Below are positions 55,153 through 64,000 of a DNA stretch of 64,000 nt, piece by piece; within the stretch, counting starts at the first letter, position 1; each line of letters starts with the position of its first letter. Source of the stretch: G963662655 sp963666875 (lineage in GTDB: Bacteria; Cloacimonadota; Cloacimonadia; Cloacimonadales; JAIOQZ01). The DNA lies in the NCBI GenBank assembly GCA_963666875.2, contig CAXXPU010000006.1:1-64000 (forward strand), read 5' to 3'. The notes below the pieces were generated by a model. That model was not told the DNA's origin. It did not search any database and saw nothing but the letters and a program-made list of their open reading frames with translations. The translations under genes and the position numbers were made by a program.

Positions 55153-56205
55153 CTATTGAGGGTATTTGGAGGCGACTCTGCGCTCGAGTTCCTCTTGGAT
55201 TTCTTTTACCCGCTCGCAAGAATCCATCTTCGAGACCAGGATTGCATCGTCGGTTTCCACGATGACGAGATCGGATATGTCGATCGCGGCGACGAGTCGC
55301 TTCGAGCGAATGAAGCAATTCCGGATATCCAGTCCGATGGTATCTCCCTCGAATGCGTTTCCGAAATCGTTTTTGTTGGACAAATCGTAAAGTGCTCGCC
55401 AGCTTCCGACGTCGCTCCAGCCGTAGGAGACGGGGATCACGATCCGTTTCTCCGCCTGTTCCATGATGCCGATATCAATGGGGATTTTCGGCATTTTCAG
55501 GTAGGTTCCTGCGATATCGAAGTTGCTGTCTTTGCGATGATTATGGATTTCCATAAGGAGTGATTCGATGCGGGGGAGAAGCGTCTGGAATTGTTTTCGG
55601 ATGGTGTCGATCCGCCAGCAGAACATGCCGCTGTTCCAAAGGTAATTACCGCTTTCGAGGAACGCCTCCGCTGTTTCACGATCCGGTTTTTCCTTGAATT
55701 GTTTCACGTGAAACATCCCGTTGCCGTATGCTTCACCCTTCTCGATGTAGCCGTAACCGGTCGCGGGGTAGTCCGGCTCGATGCCGAATGTAACGAGATT
55801 TTCCGCCAGCGCCGCTTTTTTCGCCAGCTCGAGACTAACCAGAAAAGCTCTGTTGTCGCGTATATAATGATCGGCGGGAAGAACGACCATTATCTCATTA
55901 CCGGCGTACCTTCGACCCAACTGTAGTGCGCTTAGCGCGATGCATGGCGCCGTGTTTCTTCCGAACGGCTCGACGATGATGTTGTCGTGCGGCATTTCGG
56001 GTAGGTGTTCCTTAACGAGTTTCACCTGATCGGCTGAGGTAACCACGTGGATGTCGTCCCACTCGATCAATGGTAGCAATCTCTCGGCGGTCATGCGGAT
56101 CATGGATTTCTCTCCGAAGATTTTCAGGAATTGCTTCGGATTTGATTTTCTGCTGAGCGGCCAGAAGCGCGAACCGATTCCGCCGGCCATGATGAGAGCT
56201 ATCAT
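55153..56205 (-). CDS. Mannose-1-phosphate guanylyltransferase
   Basis: The product has 350 residues. The nucleotidyltransferase signature MAGGIGSRFWPLSRKSNPKQ is at residues 7-26, then VEPFGRNTAPCIALSAL (about 79-95), VLPADHYI (about 106) and the family's FKEKPDRETAEAFLESGNYL. It forms GDP-mannose from GTP and mannose-1-phosphate for surface polysaccharides. The phosphomannose-isomerase domain of longer ManC proteins is absent. The start is 14 bases after the lolA stop, so it follows lolA in the minus-strand gene set. Confidence 0.94.
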   Translation of the reverse strand: MIALIMAGGIGSRFWPLSRKSNPKQFLKIFGEKSMIRMTAERLLPLIEWDDIHVVTSADQVKLVKEHLPEMPHDNIIVEPFGRNTAPCIALSALQLGRRYAGNEIMVVLPADHYIRDNRAFLVSLELAKKAALAENLVTFGIEPDYPATGYGYIEKGEAYGNGMFHVKQFKEKPDRETAEAFLESGNYLWNSGMFCWRIDTIRKQFQTLLPRIESLLMEIHNHRKDSNFDIAGTYLKMPKIPIDIGIMEQAEKRIVIPVSYGWSDVGSWRALYDLSNKNDFGNAFEGDTIGLDIRNCFIRSKRLVAAIDISDLVIVETDDAILVSKMDSCERVKEIQEELERRVASKYPQ

Positions 56206-56218
56206 TGTTTGACTCCTG

Positions 56219-56845
56219 TTATAATCTTTGATCGATCAGGATTGCGTTTTCTGGAATTTCAAATCGGAACACATCCGTTCCGATCGGACAGTCGAGTCGC
56301 ACTTCCTCGAATCTGTATTCAACTGTATTGTTTTCGACGTCTGTGTAGCTTACGGATAAGATAACAAGTCGCACGGTATCGATTGTCGCGTCGATGCGCT
56401 TGATATCGCGGACATCAAGAGGTATAATTCGGATTGTCAGTTGAGATTCCGAGCGTTTCTCGCAGGTCATTGTAGCATTGTCTCCGGCATAATGTGAGAG
56501 GATCATATCTGGTCTCAAGCCTGTTTCGCCGGTATCTGGATACGTAATCATAGCCTGAGAGGAAGCGGCGTCATATACCAGCATGGAATCGGCATCGACG
56601 AGCAGGAATTGTCCTTCGGGGAAACTGTATCGCATGCAAAAACGTTCGTCGGCGAAGTACATTGTTCCACGTGAAACCTTCTCGACATCGAGCTCACTCC
56701 AGATGTTCTTCTGCGTGAAATCGGCAGCGAATGTATGCATGTTTCCATACTTTTCGTTGATACGATCAATCCATTCATGCGCTTCATCGGCGTATATTCC
56801 TGCGATCAGAAGCCAGAATCCGAGAATGCTAAATAAGGTCTTCAA
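56219..56845 (-). CDS. lolA: LolA-like outer-membrane lipoprotein carrier
   Basis: The product has 208 residues with a signal peptide (MKTLFSILGFWLLIAGIYA). The LolA pattern is present: MHTFAADFTQKNIWSELDVE, SRGTMYFADERFCMRYSFPE, then LVDADSMLVYDAASSQA. It shuttles lipoproteins across the periplasm from the LolCDE complex. Its start overlaps ftsK by 17 bases, an order (ftsK, lolA) that is common in bacteria and supports the call. Confidence 0.92.
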   Translation of the reverse strand: MKTLFSILGFWLLIAGIYADEAHEWIDRINEKYGNMHTFAADFTQKNIWSELDVEKVSRGTMYFADERFCMRYSFPEGQFLLVDADSMLVYDAASSQAMITYPDTGETGLRPDMILSHYAGDNATMTCEKRSESQLTIRIIPLDVRDIKRIDATIDTVRLVILSVSYTDVENNTVEYRFEEVRLDCPIGTDVFRFEIPENAILIDQRL

Positions 56846-59147
56846 GCTCTTCCTCCGTAGCCAGCACTTCGCGCGATTTGCTGCCGAGATGCGGTCCGAT
56901 CACGCCGGACTGTTCCAGCAGGTCGACAAGCCTTCCCGCTCGCGCGTAGCCGATCTTGAAATGACGTTGCAGCATGGACACCGACGCCGTTCCCGCCGAC
57001 ACGACGGCCCGCGCCGCGTCGGGGAAGAGTTCGTCGTCATACTCGAACGAGGCGATGTCGGTCGTGTGCTCCTCGATCATCTCGATCTGGTAATCCGGCT
57101 TGGGCATCCTTCTCAGGTAATCGACCAGATTCTCGATCTCGCCGTCCGACATGAATGCACCGTGGATACGCTCGCACACGGCTTTTCCGGGCGGCAGGAA
57201 GAGCATGTCGCCACGACCGAGGAGCCGCTCCGCGCCGTTCATGTCGATGATCACGCGCGAATCGACCTTGCTCGAAACCTTGAACGCGATTCGAGCCGGG
57301 AAATTCGCTTTGATGATTCCGGTAATGACCTTTGTCGATGGTCTCTGGGTGGCGAGGATCAGGTGCATGCCGATGGCGCGGGCCATCTGCGCAAGTCGTG
57401 CAATGGGTTGCTCGATGTCGCGCCCGGCGGTCATGATAAGGTCGGCGAATTCATCAACCACGATCACGATGTAGGGCAGTTCGCGGTCTTCGAGTTCGTC
57501 ATCGTCACCGAGCATGTTACGGATCTTCTCGTTGTAGCCGGCGATATCGCGCACCTTGTATTTCTGAAGCAGTTCGTATCTTCTTTCCATCTCGGACACT
57601 CCCCAGTTGAGCGCGATCAAGGCGTCATCCGGATCCGTAACCACATTCTGGATCAGGTGTGGAATACCTTCGTAGCCGGAGAGTTCGATACGCTTTGGAT
57701 CGACCATCACCAGGCGAACCTGATCGGGTGTGAGATGGAGCAGAATGCTGTTGATGATGGTGTTGACGCAGACGCTTTTTCCCGCGCCGGTCGCGCCGGC
57801 TATCAATAGGTGCGGCATCTTGGTCAGGTCGGTCATGACCGGATTGCCCGAAATATCTTTCCCGAGTCCGATCGGCAGGAGGAATTTGTCTTTCTTGGTC
57901 TCTTCGGATAACAGAACGTCTTTCAGGTAGATGGTGTCGCGTTGCGTATTGGGAATTTCGATACCGATCAGACCGCGACCCGGAATGGGGGCCTGTATGC
58001 GGATGCTTTTCGCCTTGATGGCAAGCGCGAGGTCGTCGGTGAGGGAGAGGAAGCGACTAACCTTCACGCCAGGCGCGGGTTTCAGCTCGTATTGGGTAAT
58101 AATCGGTCCGATATTGACGTTGATGACCTGTGCCTCGATGCCGAATTCCGCCAGCTTGTCCTTCAGGATCTGGCTGGTTGTGCGGATTTCCTCTTCGGTC
58201 TCGTCGCGGTCTCGTCGAGTCGTCTTTTCAGGGCTTTCCAGAAACTCGTTGATATCCGGTAAAATATAGTGGTCGAACTCGGGTTCAACCTCTTCAACAG
58301 GCTTTCGAGTGCGTTTTCGTGGCTTGACCGGCTCGTCGCCGTCTTCTTCCGGTTCGTCGTCCGGAGTATAGGCGTGATCGAAGATTTGAAGCTGTTCTTC
58401 CTCCTGGAAAGCGGGTTCGGGTCTGATCTTCTCGATCGGCTCCGGTTTCTCGATTGATTTTCTTTTCTTTTCTTTTTCCTTTTTCGGTATCCTCGGTTTA
58501 CGGCGGTAAATATCTTTTTCAGCAAGTTAAACAGACCCTTGAACATGGATGCGAACCCTTTTAAAATGCCAAGGACGATCTGCTTGAAGAATTCAAGTCC
58601 CGTGATTACCAGGAGCGAAAAGAAGCTTCCGAAAATCGCGATCACCAGCGTACCGGTCTCTTTAAAGACGCGCCGCATGATTCGAAAGATGAAAGCCGGA
58701 AGGGTTAGCCTGATTGATTTCATAGTATGTGGGCAGTCGAAGCAGCATGAGGTTGATGAAGCAGAATAGTATGAAGAGCCCGATCAGGCGTTGATTTATT
58801 TCATTGCGTATTTCGCGCAGAAAGAGATAGTTGATGCAAAACAGGAAGATGGTGGCGAACAGCGAAATGGTGATCCATTTACCCAGCGAAGAGACAAATA
58901 GGTAACCTGTCAAAACGCCGAAATTGCCGATCGGATTCTTTACTTGCGGCAGGTTAAGGTGGATGATCTTGGAGAAGGTCAATCCATGGTCGCGGATGGC
59001 AAGCACGTCGTTGATCAGGGTTTGCTGGTCGCCGGAAGAAGCGATGACGATCAATACGCTGAGGATCATCAATACAGCGGAGATAAGGATTCCCCACGGC
59101 TTCGGTTGAAAATCGATGTTCGGCTTGCTGCTGCTGTTTCGGGGCAT
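56829..59147 (-). pseudogene. ftsK: DNA translocase FtsK, interrupted by two frameshifts
   Basis: Starting at ATG 59147 (AAGGAG upstream), the first frame gives the four-helix membrane part (WGILISAVLMILSVLIVIAS, FGVLTGYLFVSSLGKWITIS). At about 58689-58699 it shifts by one, and RIMRRVFKETGTLVIAIFGS continues the next membrane segment. In the A-rich stretch at about 58455-58525 it shifts back, giving an acidic linker, then the motor: LKDKLAEFGIEAQVINVNIG, Walker A GATGAGKS, Walker B YIVIVVDEFADLI, and the winged-helix gamma domain (VSMLQRHFKIGYARAGRLVD). The summed length is 773 codons, normal for FtsK. FtsK is needed for chromosome segregation, so opposite-sign indels in homopolymers point to sequence errors rather than loss of function. 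Confidence 0.85.
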
Positions 59148-59161
59148 CTGCGCTCCTTGGT

Positions 59162-60243
59162 TTACACGTTGAATCGTATCATTAGGATGTCGCGCGTCCT
59201 GGACGATGTAATCCTTGCCCTCCAGACGGAAGAGTCCTTTTTCCTTGATTGCCTTTTCGGAGCCGAGTTCGATCAGATCGTTGTACGTGAAACATTCCGC
59301 CCGGATGAAGCCTCGCTCGAGGTCGCTGTGGATCTTGCCGGCTGCTTCCTGCGCTCTGGTTCCGTGTGTGATGGTCCAGGCGTGGACTTCCGGCGAACCG
59401 ACGGTGAAGAAACTGATATAGCCGAGAAGGTCGTACGAGTATTTGGTCAGGCGATCGCAGACGGATTCAACGATTCCGATGTCCTGCATGAATAGCTCTG
59501 CGTCCTCGTCGGAGAGGTTGGCGAGCTCCATCTCGAACTTGCCGCACACTTCGATGGTCATGGCGTGTGATTCGAGCTTGTCGATCTGCTCCTGCGAGCT
59601 TCCGAAGCGTGACTCCTCGGAGTTGAGGATGATCATCAGCGGTTTGCGGGTCAAGAGCTGGAATCCGCGGATGATTTTCTGTTCTTCCGGCTGAAGCTCG
59701 TATTTTCGAAGCGGGATATCGTTTTCGAGCTGTTCTTTTAGCTGTTGAAGCAGCTTGTGCTCCTGCATCTGCACAGCGGTCTTGATACCGCGCTTGAAGC
59801 CAAGTTCGAGCCGCTCGATGCGGTTTTCCACCGTCATCAGGTCTGAGAAAATCAGTTCGGTCTGGATCGATTCGAAATCGCCGACCGGGATCCGGTTCGT
59901 CCTGCGCTTCATCGACGGATGCGTCCTGGAAGTTTCTGAGAACAAGCGCCAGCGCGTCGGCGGTCTTGATTTCCGCCATCGCGTTCGCGGAGAACATGCC
60001 CTGCTGTGCAGCGCCTTCCGCAACGCCGGCGAAATCGATGTATTCGATCTGCGCATGAACAGTCTTTTTCGGCTGGTACATATTGACCAGGATTTCCACG
60101 CGCGGGTCCATGACGTTTACCACGCCGATATGCGGCTCCGACTTCATGGAAGCATAGGGTGTTACTTCGATTTCAGCGCCCGTCAGCGCGTTGAAGAGGG
60201 TGGTCTTTCCGGAGTTGGTCAGACCGATCAATCCGATTCGCAT
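59162..60243 (-). pseudogene. ychF: Redox-regulated ATPase YchF, interrupted by two frameshifts
   Basis: ATG 60243 follows AAAGGA and begins MRIGLIGLTNSGKTTLFNAL with the G-domain P-loop. An extra C in a CCC run (59887-59889 on the plus strand as GGG) breaks the frame after ASVDEAQDEPDP, and the next frame continues VGDFESIQTELIFSDLMTVE through the coiled coil and TGS domain (FFTVGSPEVHAWTI, GFIRAECFTYNDLIELGS). A further extra base near 59189-59199 separates EGKDYIVQD from GDILMIRFNV. Correcting both gives 359 residues, close to the usual length. It stops 14 bases before ftsK. YchF is nearly universal, so the breaks look like sequence errors. Confidence 0.87.
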
Positions 60244-60974
60244 TATGATTTCCTTTCGTTGGTTCGGGCCTGGAAGCGCAGGGAGCGGATTTCGTTCGGT
60301 TCGAGAAATCGCCACATTCCCGTCGGCATTTTGCCGAGTTTCACGTTTCCTATCTGGGTTCGTTTGAGTGCTGTAACCTCGACGCCGACCGCCTCAAGCA
60401 TCCTTCTGACCTGCCGGTTTCGTCCCTCGACGATGACCATCTTGAGAACCATGCTGTTTTCGCGGGTCTCGCGCACGAAAACCTTCGCCGGTTTCGTCGG
60501 TCCGTCTTCGAGTTCGATGCCTCTTCGGAGCCGCATGATTTGCTTCTCGTCCAGGATTCCCTTGATCCGCACACGGTAGGTCTTGGGGATCTTTTTCGAC
60601 GGATGCAGAATCATCTGGGAGAATTCGCCGTCGTTGGTGAGGAACAGCAGCCCTTCCGATTCGAAATCGAGCCTGCCGATGGGGAAGATTCGCCCTTTGA
60701 AATCTGGCACGAGATCGAACACGGTGCGGCGATCGAAGGGATCGTCGGATGTGACGATATAGTGCTTCGGCTTGTTCAGCATGATGTAGAAGTACTCGTT
60801 GTCGAGCACGGCTTTCTTGCCCCGTACCGAGACAGAATCCTTCTCGACGTCGATATCGGTAGAAAGATTGGTGCAGCGTTGTCCGTTCACGGTGACGAAT
60901 CCGTCCGTGATCAGCTCTTCCACCTTGCGTCGCGATCCGAGACCGCATTGGGATAAGTATTTATTTATTCTCAT
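60243..60974 (-). CDS. rRNA/23S-type pseudouridine synthase (RsuA/RluB family)
   Basis: The product has 243 residues from ATG 60974 (MRINKYLSQCGLGSRRKVEE). An N-terminal S4 RNA-binding domain (about 1-60) is followed by the catalytic domain with GRLDFESEGLLFLTNDG (catalytic Asp) and KTYRVRIKG, then VEGRNRQVRRMLEAVG. It converts a specific uridine in rRNA to pseudouridine. RluB, RluE, RluF and RsuA cannot be told apart here. It ends one base inside the start of ychF. Confidence 0.93.
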   Translation of the reverse strand: MRINKYLSQCGLGSRRKVEELITDGFVTVNGQRCTNLSTDIDVEKDSVSVRGKKAVLDNEYFYIMLNKPKHYIVTSDDPFDRRTVFDLVPDFKGRIFPIGRLDFESEGLLFLTNDGEFSQMILHPSKKIPKTYRVRIKGILDEKQIMRLRRGIELEDGPTKPAKVFVRETRENSMVLKMVIVEGRNRQVRRMLEAVGVEVTALKRTQIGNVKLGKMPTGMWRFLEPNEIRSLRFQARTNERKS

Positions 60975-60978
60975 ATTT

Positions 60979-61485
60979 TTACCAGGATTGAAATGAGTTC
61001 TCCAGGATAGTGTCGTAGAGGTCACTGTAGATTTCCTGTCTGGCCTCTTCTTCCGATTCAGGCTCTGTGTTGGTGTCGTCGTCGCTGGCTTGCGTCAGGT
61101 AAGCTTCTTTCATGAGCAGCGATTCATTTTCCCAGAGTGTCTCGTTCTTTACAAAGTCCGTGAGTTTTACACTGAACAGTATTTTGACTTCGTATTCCTT
61201 CACATTGCCGTTTGTGTCATAGCTGTAAATGTCGTTCTCGTAATCGAGTATGACACCTTCGAGCTGGCAGTGCGGAGAAATTTCGACAATCTTCAACTGT
61301 CCGTCTTTCTGAAACATTCTCGTCAGTTCATCCAGCAAATCCTGTTCGATAGAATACTCGATGGTCCGGTTTTCGAATGTTTCGATCCGGATGGTCTTCA
61401 AATAGGGATAAGCTGTTTGATAAACCGAGTAGCTGCAGGCGGTTAAAGTGACTGCAGCGAGTAGGATCATCCATAGTTTTTTCAT
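60979..61485 (-). CDS. lptE: LptE-like outer-membrane lipoprotein
   Basis: The product has 168 residues with a lipoprotein signal (MKKLWMILLAAVTLTAC, acylated C17). The fold pattern is that of LptE/LPS-assembly lipoproteins: SVYQTAYPYLKTIRIETFEN, IEQDLLDELTRMFQKDGQLK, then a Glu-rich tail with EEARQEIYSDLYDTILENSF. It would bind LptD in the outer membrane and help insert lipopolysaccharide. Its stop lies four bases before the pseudouridine synthase start. It is divergent from the HTH-EIIA gene. Confidence 0.85.
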   Translation of the reverse strand: MKKLWMILLAAVTLTACSYSVYQTAYPYLKTIRIETFENRTIEYSIEQDLLDELTRMFQKDGQLKIVEISPHCQLEGVILDYENDIYSYDTNGNVKEYEVKILFSVKLTDFVKNETLWENESLLMKEAYLTQASDDDTNTEPESEEEARQEIYSDLYDTILENSFQSW

Positions 61486-61606
61486 ACTGTCCGTATAAAT
61501 GACAAGTTGCCGGTGTCAAGAAATTACTGTTATGCTTGACAGATTTTGATTGCTTATTCGAAATTAGTGCGAGATTGTGCAGAGGTGCATAATACAGGAG
61601 GATTGC

Positions 61607-62272
61607 ATGGCAACAAAGCTGATCACGTTGAGTGACGCGGCGAAATTTCTAAAAATCAAAGAAGACGTCGTCCTCGAGATGGCGAAGTCCGGAACTTTCA
61701 ATCTTGTGAAGTCCGGGAAGACAAAGAAGATCGACAAGCTTGAAATCGAAGAGTGGCTGGCGAACCTCACCGAGAGCGAAGAAGAACATCTGGCTCTGAA
61801 ACGCACGGTGTGCCGTTTTGTCGATTATTTCAATTCAGATTATATCTACCTCAATTTTGAGGCTGAGAACAAGTATGAGGCGATTGCCGAGATGTCGAAG
61901 TTCGCACGCGAGCTGAAGATCGTTCGGGATCACCGGTGGCTGTATGAAGTGGTCGTAGCCCGTGAAGAGCTGGTTTCCACCGCGATGGGAAAGGGTTTAG
62001 CTTTTCTGCATCCGCGCCACATGCACCCGACCAAGATAAAGAAACCGTGCATCCTGATCGGCAGACCGAAAGAGGGTGTCGAATTCGATGCTCCGGACAA
62101 CAAACCGGTCGATATCTGTTTCATGCTGTTGCTGCACAACGACAAGCAGCACCTTTTCAGTCTATCATACCTTTCACGGTTCATGTTACAGGACGAAAAT
62201 ATCGAGAAACTCAAGAATGCGAAGACGCAGGAAGAAATCTACGAAATCCTCACGATGAACGCGAAGAAGTAA
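61607..62272 (+). CDS. HTH plus PTS EIIA-type fusion protein
   Basis: The product has 221 residues from ATG 61607 (AGGAGG upstream). Residues 1-55 form an excisionase/MerR-type helix-turn-helix (ITLSDAAKFLKIKEDVVLEM). Residues about 70-221 form an EIIA domain of the mannitol/PtsN class (EAIAEMSKFARELKIVRDHR, VAREELVSTAMGKGLAFLHP). The phospho-accepting His is present (H135 in AFLHPR). It may sense PTS phosphorylation and bind DNA. Such fusions are known in some lineages. No other PTS gene is in the window. Confidence 0.9.
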   Translation: MATKLITLSDAAKFLKIKEDVVLEMAKSGTFNLVKSGKTKKIDKLEIEEWLANLTESEEEHLALKRTVCRFVDYFNSDYIYLNFEAENKYEAIAEMSKFARELKIVRDHRWLYEVVVAREELVSTAMGKGLAFLHPRHMHPTKIKKPCILIGRPKEGVEFDAPDNKPVDICFMLLLHNDKQHLFSLSYLSRFMLQDENIEKLKNAKTQEEIYEILTMNAKK

Positions 62273-62369
62273 CCGAGAAGTAAGACACGAGTCTCGCTGT
62301 GTATTAGAAAATTACACCCTGTCAAATATTATTACGGAATACGCATCAGAAAAGGGAATTGGAGGATAC

Positions 62370-62822
62370 GTGCCACAGGTCAGAGTGATTCTGGGAAGTA
62401 AATCGGACAAGGTTCAGGGCGATAAAATCAGGGAATATCTCGAGAAATTCGGGATCGAATACGACTTCTACTACTCGTCGGCGCACCGCAAGCCGGATCA
62501 GACGGCGGCGCTTGCGAAGAACGCCGAAGAGGAAGGCGTGAAAATCATCATCGCGGCAGCAGGTATGGCGGCGCATCTTCCGGGTGTGGTCGCATCTCAC
62601 ACGATTCTGCCCGTGATCGGCGTACCGCTCAAGGGCAACGCGCTTTCCGGCGAGGACGCGCTCCACTCGGTGGTGCAAATGCCGACAGGCGTTCCGGTGG
62701 CGACGGTCGCCATCGACGGCGGCAAAAACGCCGCGATCCTTGCGCTTCAAATCCTGGCGCTCAGCGACGAAGGATTCAGGCAGAAGATGATCGACTTCAA
62801 AAAGGAGCTGGCGGAAGGGTAA
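62370..62822 (+). CDS. purE: N5-carboxyaminoimidazole ribonucleotide mutase
   Basis: The product has 150 residues, starting at GTG 62370 with GGAGG six bases upstream. Class I PurE motifs are complete: VILGSKSD (7-13), YYSSAHRKPDQTAALAK (about 36) and AAGMAAHLPGVVASHTILPV with IGVPLKG. It converts N5-CAIR to CAIR in purine synthesis in the cytoplasm. purK is not adjacent; an AAA ATPase gene follows. Confidence 0.95.
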   Translation: MPQVRVILGSKSDKVQGDKIREYLEKFGIEYDFYYSSAHRKPDQTAALAKNAEEEGVKIIIAAAGMAAHLPGVVASHTILPVIGVPLKGNALSGEDALHSVVQMPTGVPVATVAIDGGKNAAILALQILALSDEGFRQKMIDFKKELAEG

Positions 62823-62904
62823 TTGGTTGACAATTTTCCTCTAATAATCTCATCTTGCGGTGAGAATTAAGTCCATGAATACAACGGACTACACGAGAGG
62901 CAAA

Positions 62905-64000
62905 ATGAATATTGAATCGATCCGAATACGCAACTACAAGGTTTTCCGTGATATAACCCTCGAAAATATACCGTCTTATTTCGTAGTGGTAGGACAGAAC
63001 GGAAGCGGTAAAACAACGCTTTTCGACCTATTCGGATTTCTTCGGGATTGCCTGGAGGGAAATGTCGATTCTGCTCTTCAAAAACGTGGTGGATTTTATG
63101 AAGTAATCAGCAGAAATGCAGATGAAAAGACGATTCTTATCGAGATCAAAGTCAGATTTAATATCCAGAAGAAAAGTCGCTTAGTTACCTATCACCTTGA
63201 GATTGGGCATCATAGAGGTTCATCCGTTGTTGTTCGGGAGTTTCTCAAATACAAGCGTGGGAAATCCGGTTATCCAAAACTTTTTCTCGACTATCGCTAT
63301 GGTGAAGGATTCTTTGTCGGTAATGAACAGGATTTCGATGCAAAAGGAATTGAACTTCAGATAGTAAAGCAATCCTTGGATTCACCGAGTATTCTTGCGA
63401 TTAAGGGCTTAGGACAGTTTGATCGTTTCATAGCTGCTAAATCCTTTCGATTTATGCTGGAAAACTGGTATATCTCGGATTTCCATATTAATCGCGCTCG
63501 CGGTGAAAAGGATTACGAATATGCGGAGCACCTTTCTCCATCGGGAGACAATCTCGCTTCGTACGCTTCACGGATATACAAGGAACGCCGCGATATCTTC
63601 AATCAGGTGCTTCTTTGCATGCAGAGTCGCATCCCGGGCGTGAAAAACGTGGAGGCCAAAGAACTCTATCCGGGCAGAATCATCCTTCGCTTTCAGGACG
63701 GTAGCTTCAAGGATCCCTTCATCGATCGCTATGTGTCGGATGGAACGATCAAGATGTTCGCGTACCTGCTGTTACTGAACGATCCGTCTCCGCATCCGCT
63801 ACTTTGTATCGAGGAACCGGAAAACCAGTTGTACCCCGCATTGATGGAAGAACTTGCAGAAGAGTTTCAGGAGTACAGCGATCGAGGTGGGCAGGTCTTT
63901 GTTTCGACGCATTCACCCGATTTTCTGAACGCGGTGCCCGTTGAAAGCATCTACTGGCTGGATAAAAAAGATGGATATTCGAGCGTATATCGCGTTGGTG
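62905..64000 (+). CDS. AAA family ATPase of the OLD/RecF type, N-terminal part (runs off window)
   Basis: An open frame begins at ATG 62905 (AGAGG upstream; ATG 62875 is in frame too) and runs to the end of the window, 365 codons so far. It has MNIESIRIRNYKVFRDITLE, Walker A VVGQNGSGKTTLF (about 29-41), a signature-like VSDGTIKMFAYLLLL, Walker B LLCIEEPENQLYPALM and the H-loop FVSTHSPDFLNAV. These are the marks of the AAA_21/OLD/RecF-like ATPases, which are common in antiphage systems and in repair. Whether a nuclease domain or partner gene follows cannot be seen. It is separated from purE by about 80 bases. Confidence 0.9.
   Translation, partial: MNIESIRIRNYKVFRDITLENIPSYFVVVGQNGSGKTTLFDLFGFLRDCLEGNVDSALQKRGGFYEVISRNADEKTILIEIKVRFNIQKKSRLVTYHLEIGHHRGSSVVVREFLKYKRGKSGYPKLFLDYRYGEGFFVGNEQDFDAKGIELQIVKQSLDSPSILAIKGLGQFDRFIAAKSFRFMLENWYISDFHINRARGEKDYEYAEHLSPSGDNLASYASRIYKERRDIFNQVLLCMQSRIPGVKNVEAKELYPGRIILRFQDGSFKDPFIDRYVSDGTIKMFAYLLLLNDPSPHPLLCIEEPENQLYPALMEELAEEFQEYSDRGGQVFVSTHSPDFLNAVPVESIYWLDKKDGYSSVYRVG

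Noticed and set aside
56583..57809. 408-codon open frame opposite ftsK
   Set aside because: It is the complement of a recognised FtsK motor and contains no motif of its own.

Overview
The window looks like a chromosome segment of an uncultivated Gram-negative bacterium of the FCB group (Cloacimonadota, Marinimicrobia or a related candidate phylum). The main clue is seven or eight large secreted proteins that end in the same C-terminal sorting-type domain (NPFNP-TTI, then YNI[KR]G, then SGIY, then LLLK or MVMIK). LolA- and LptE-like proteins indicate an outer membrane, and FlhA/FlhB indicate a flagellar-type export apparatus. The species call is inference, because no rRNA or marker search was possible.

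Layout. 1-9,626: a minus-strand tandem array of secreted beta-helix proteins. One is partial at the window edge, one is broken by two 2-bp insertions, one is intact and one is 1,580 aa. They are separated by three nearly identical 142-bp spacers that each carry two hairpins. 9,800-21,330: an accessory region that looks like an integrated mobile element. It has a tyrosine recombinase, an excisionase-like gene with an A8 frameshift, an HTH/zinc-ribbon protein, a frameshifted DUF3987 helicase/primase-like gene, a Rad52-like annealing protein, a HEPN protein, a VOC protein, and a four-gene operon of MoxR ATPase, DUF3150-like protein, metallopeptidase-like/VWA protein and a small orphan. A Cys-rich orphan gene lies next to a tRNA-Ser(GGA), whose 3' end faces this region. 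21,581-27,166: housekeeping and transport genes (purH, a REC/HD-GYP regulator, a MacB-type permease and ATPase, an SbcD-like phosphoesterase). 27,291-29,477: a secreted VWA protein. 29,652-32,330: a solitary AT-rich NACHT NTPase, probably a defence gene. 32,349-43,540: an esterase, a 995-aa secreted protein, a DUF4476 protein, a DUF58 protein and a three-gene operon of secreted sorting-domain proteins. 44,118-48,508: TPR protein, lytic transglycosylase, flhB, flhA. 48,671-54,956: an FtsX-type permease, an orphan gene, another secreted beta-helix protein and a Cys-cluster protein. 55,153-61,485: a minus-strand set of manC-like, lolA, ftsK, ychF, pseudouridine synthase and lptE-like genes. 61,607-64,000: an HTH-EIIA fusion, purE and a truncated OLD/RecF-type ATPase.

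Two features run through the window. First, four kinds of palindromic intergenic repeats (REP-like) are present. Second, there are many frameshifts, including two each in ftsK and ychF, which are normally kept intact; this points partly to assembly errors in the underlying sequence. Others, in the secreted-protein array and the mobile element, could be real decay. All functions given here are read from motifs by eye. No search was run.
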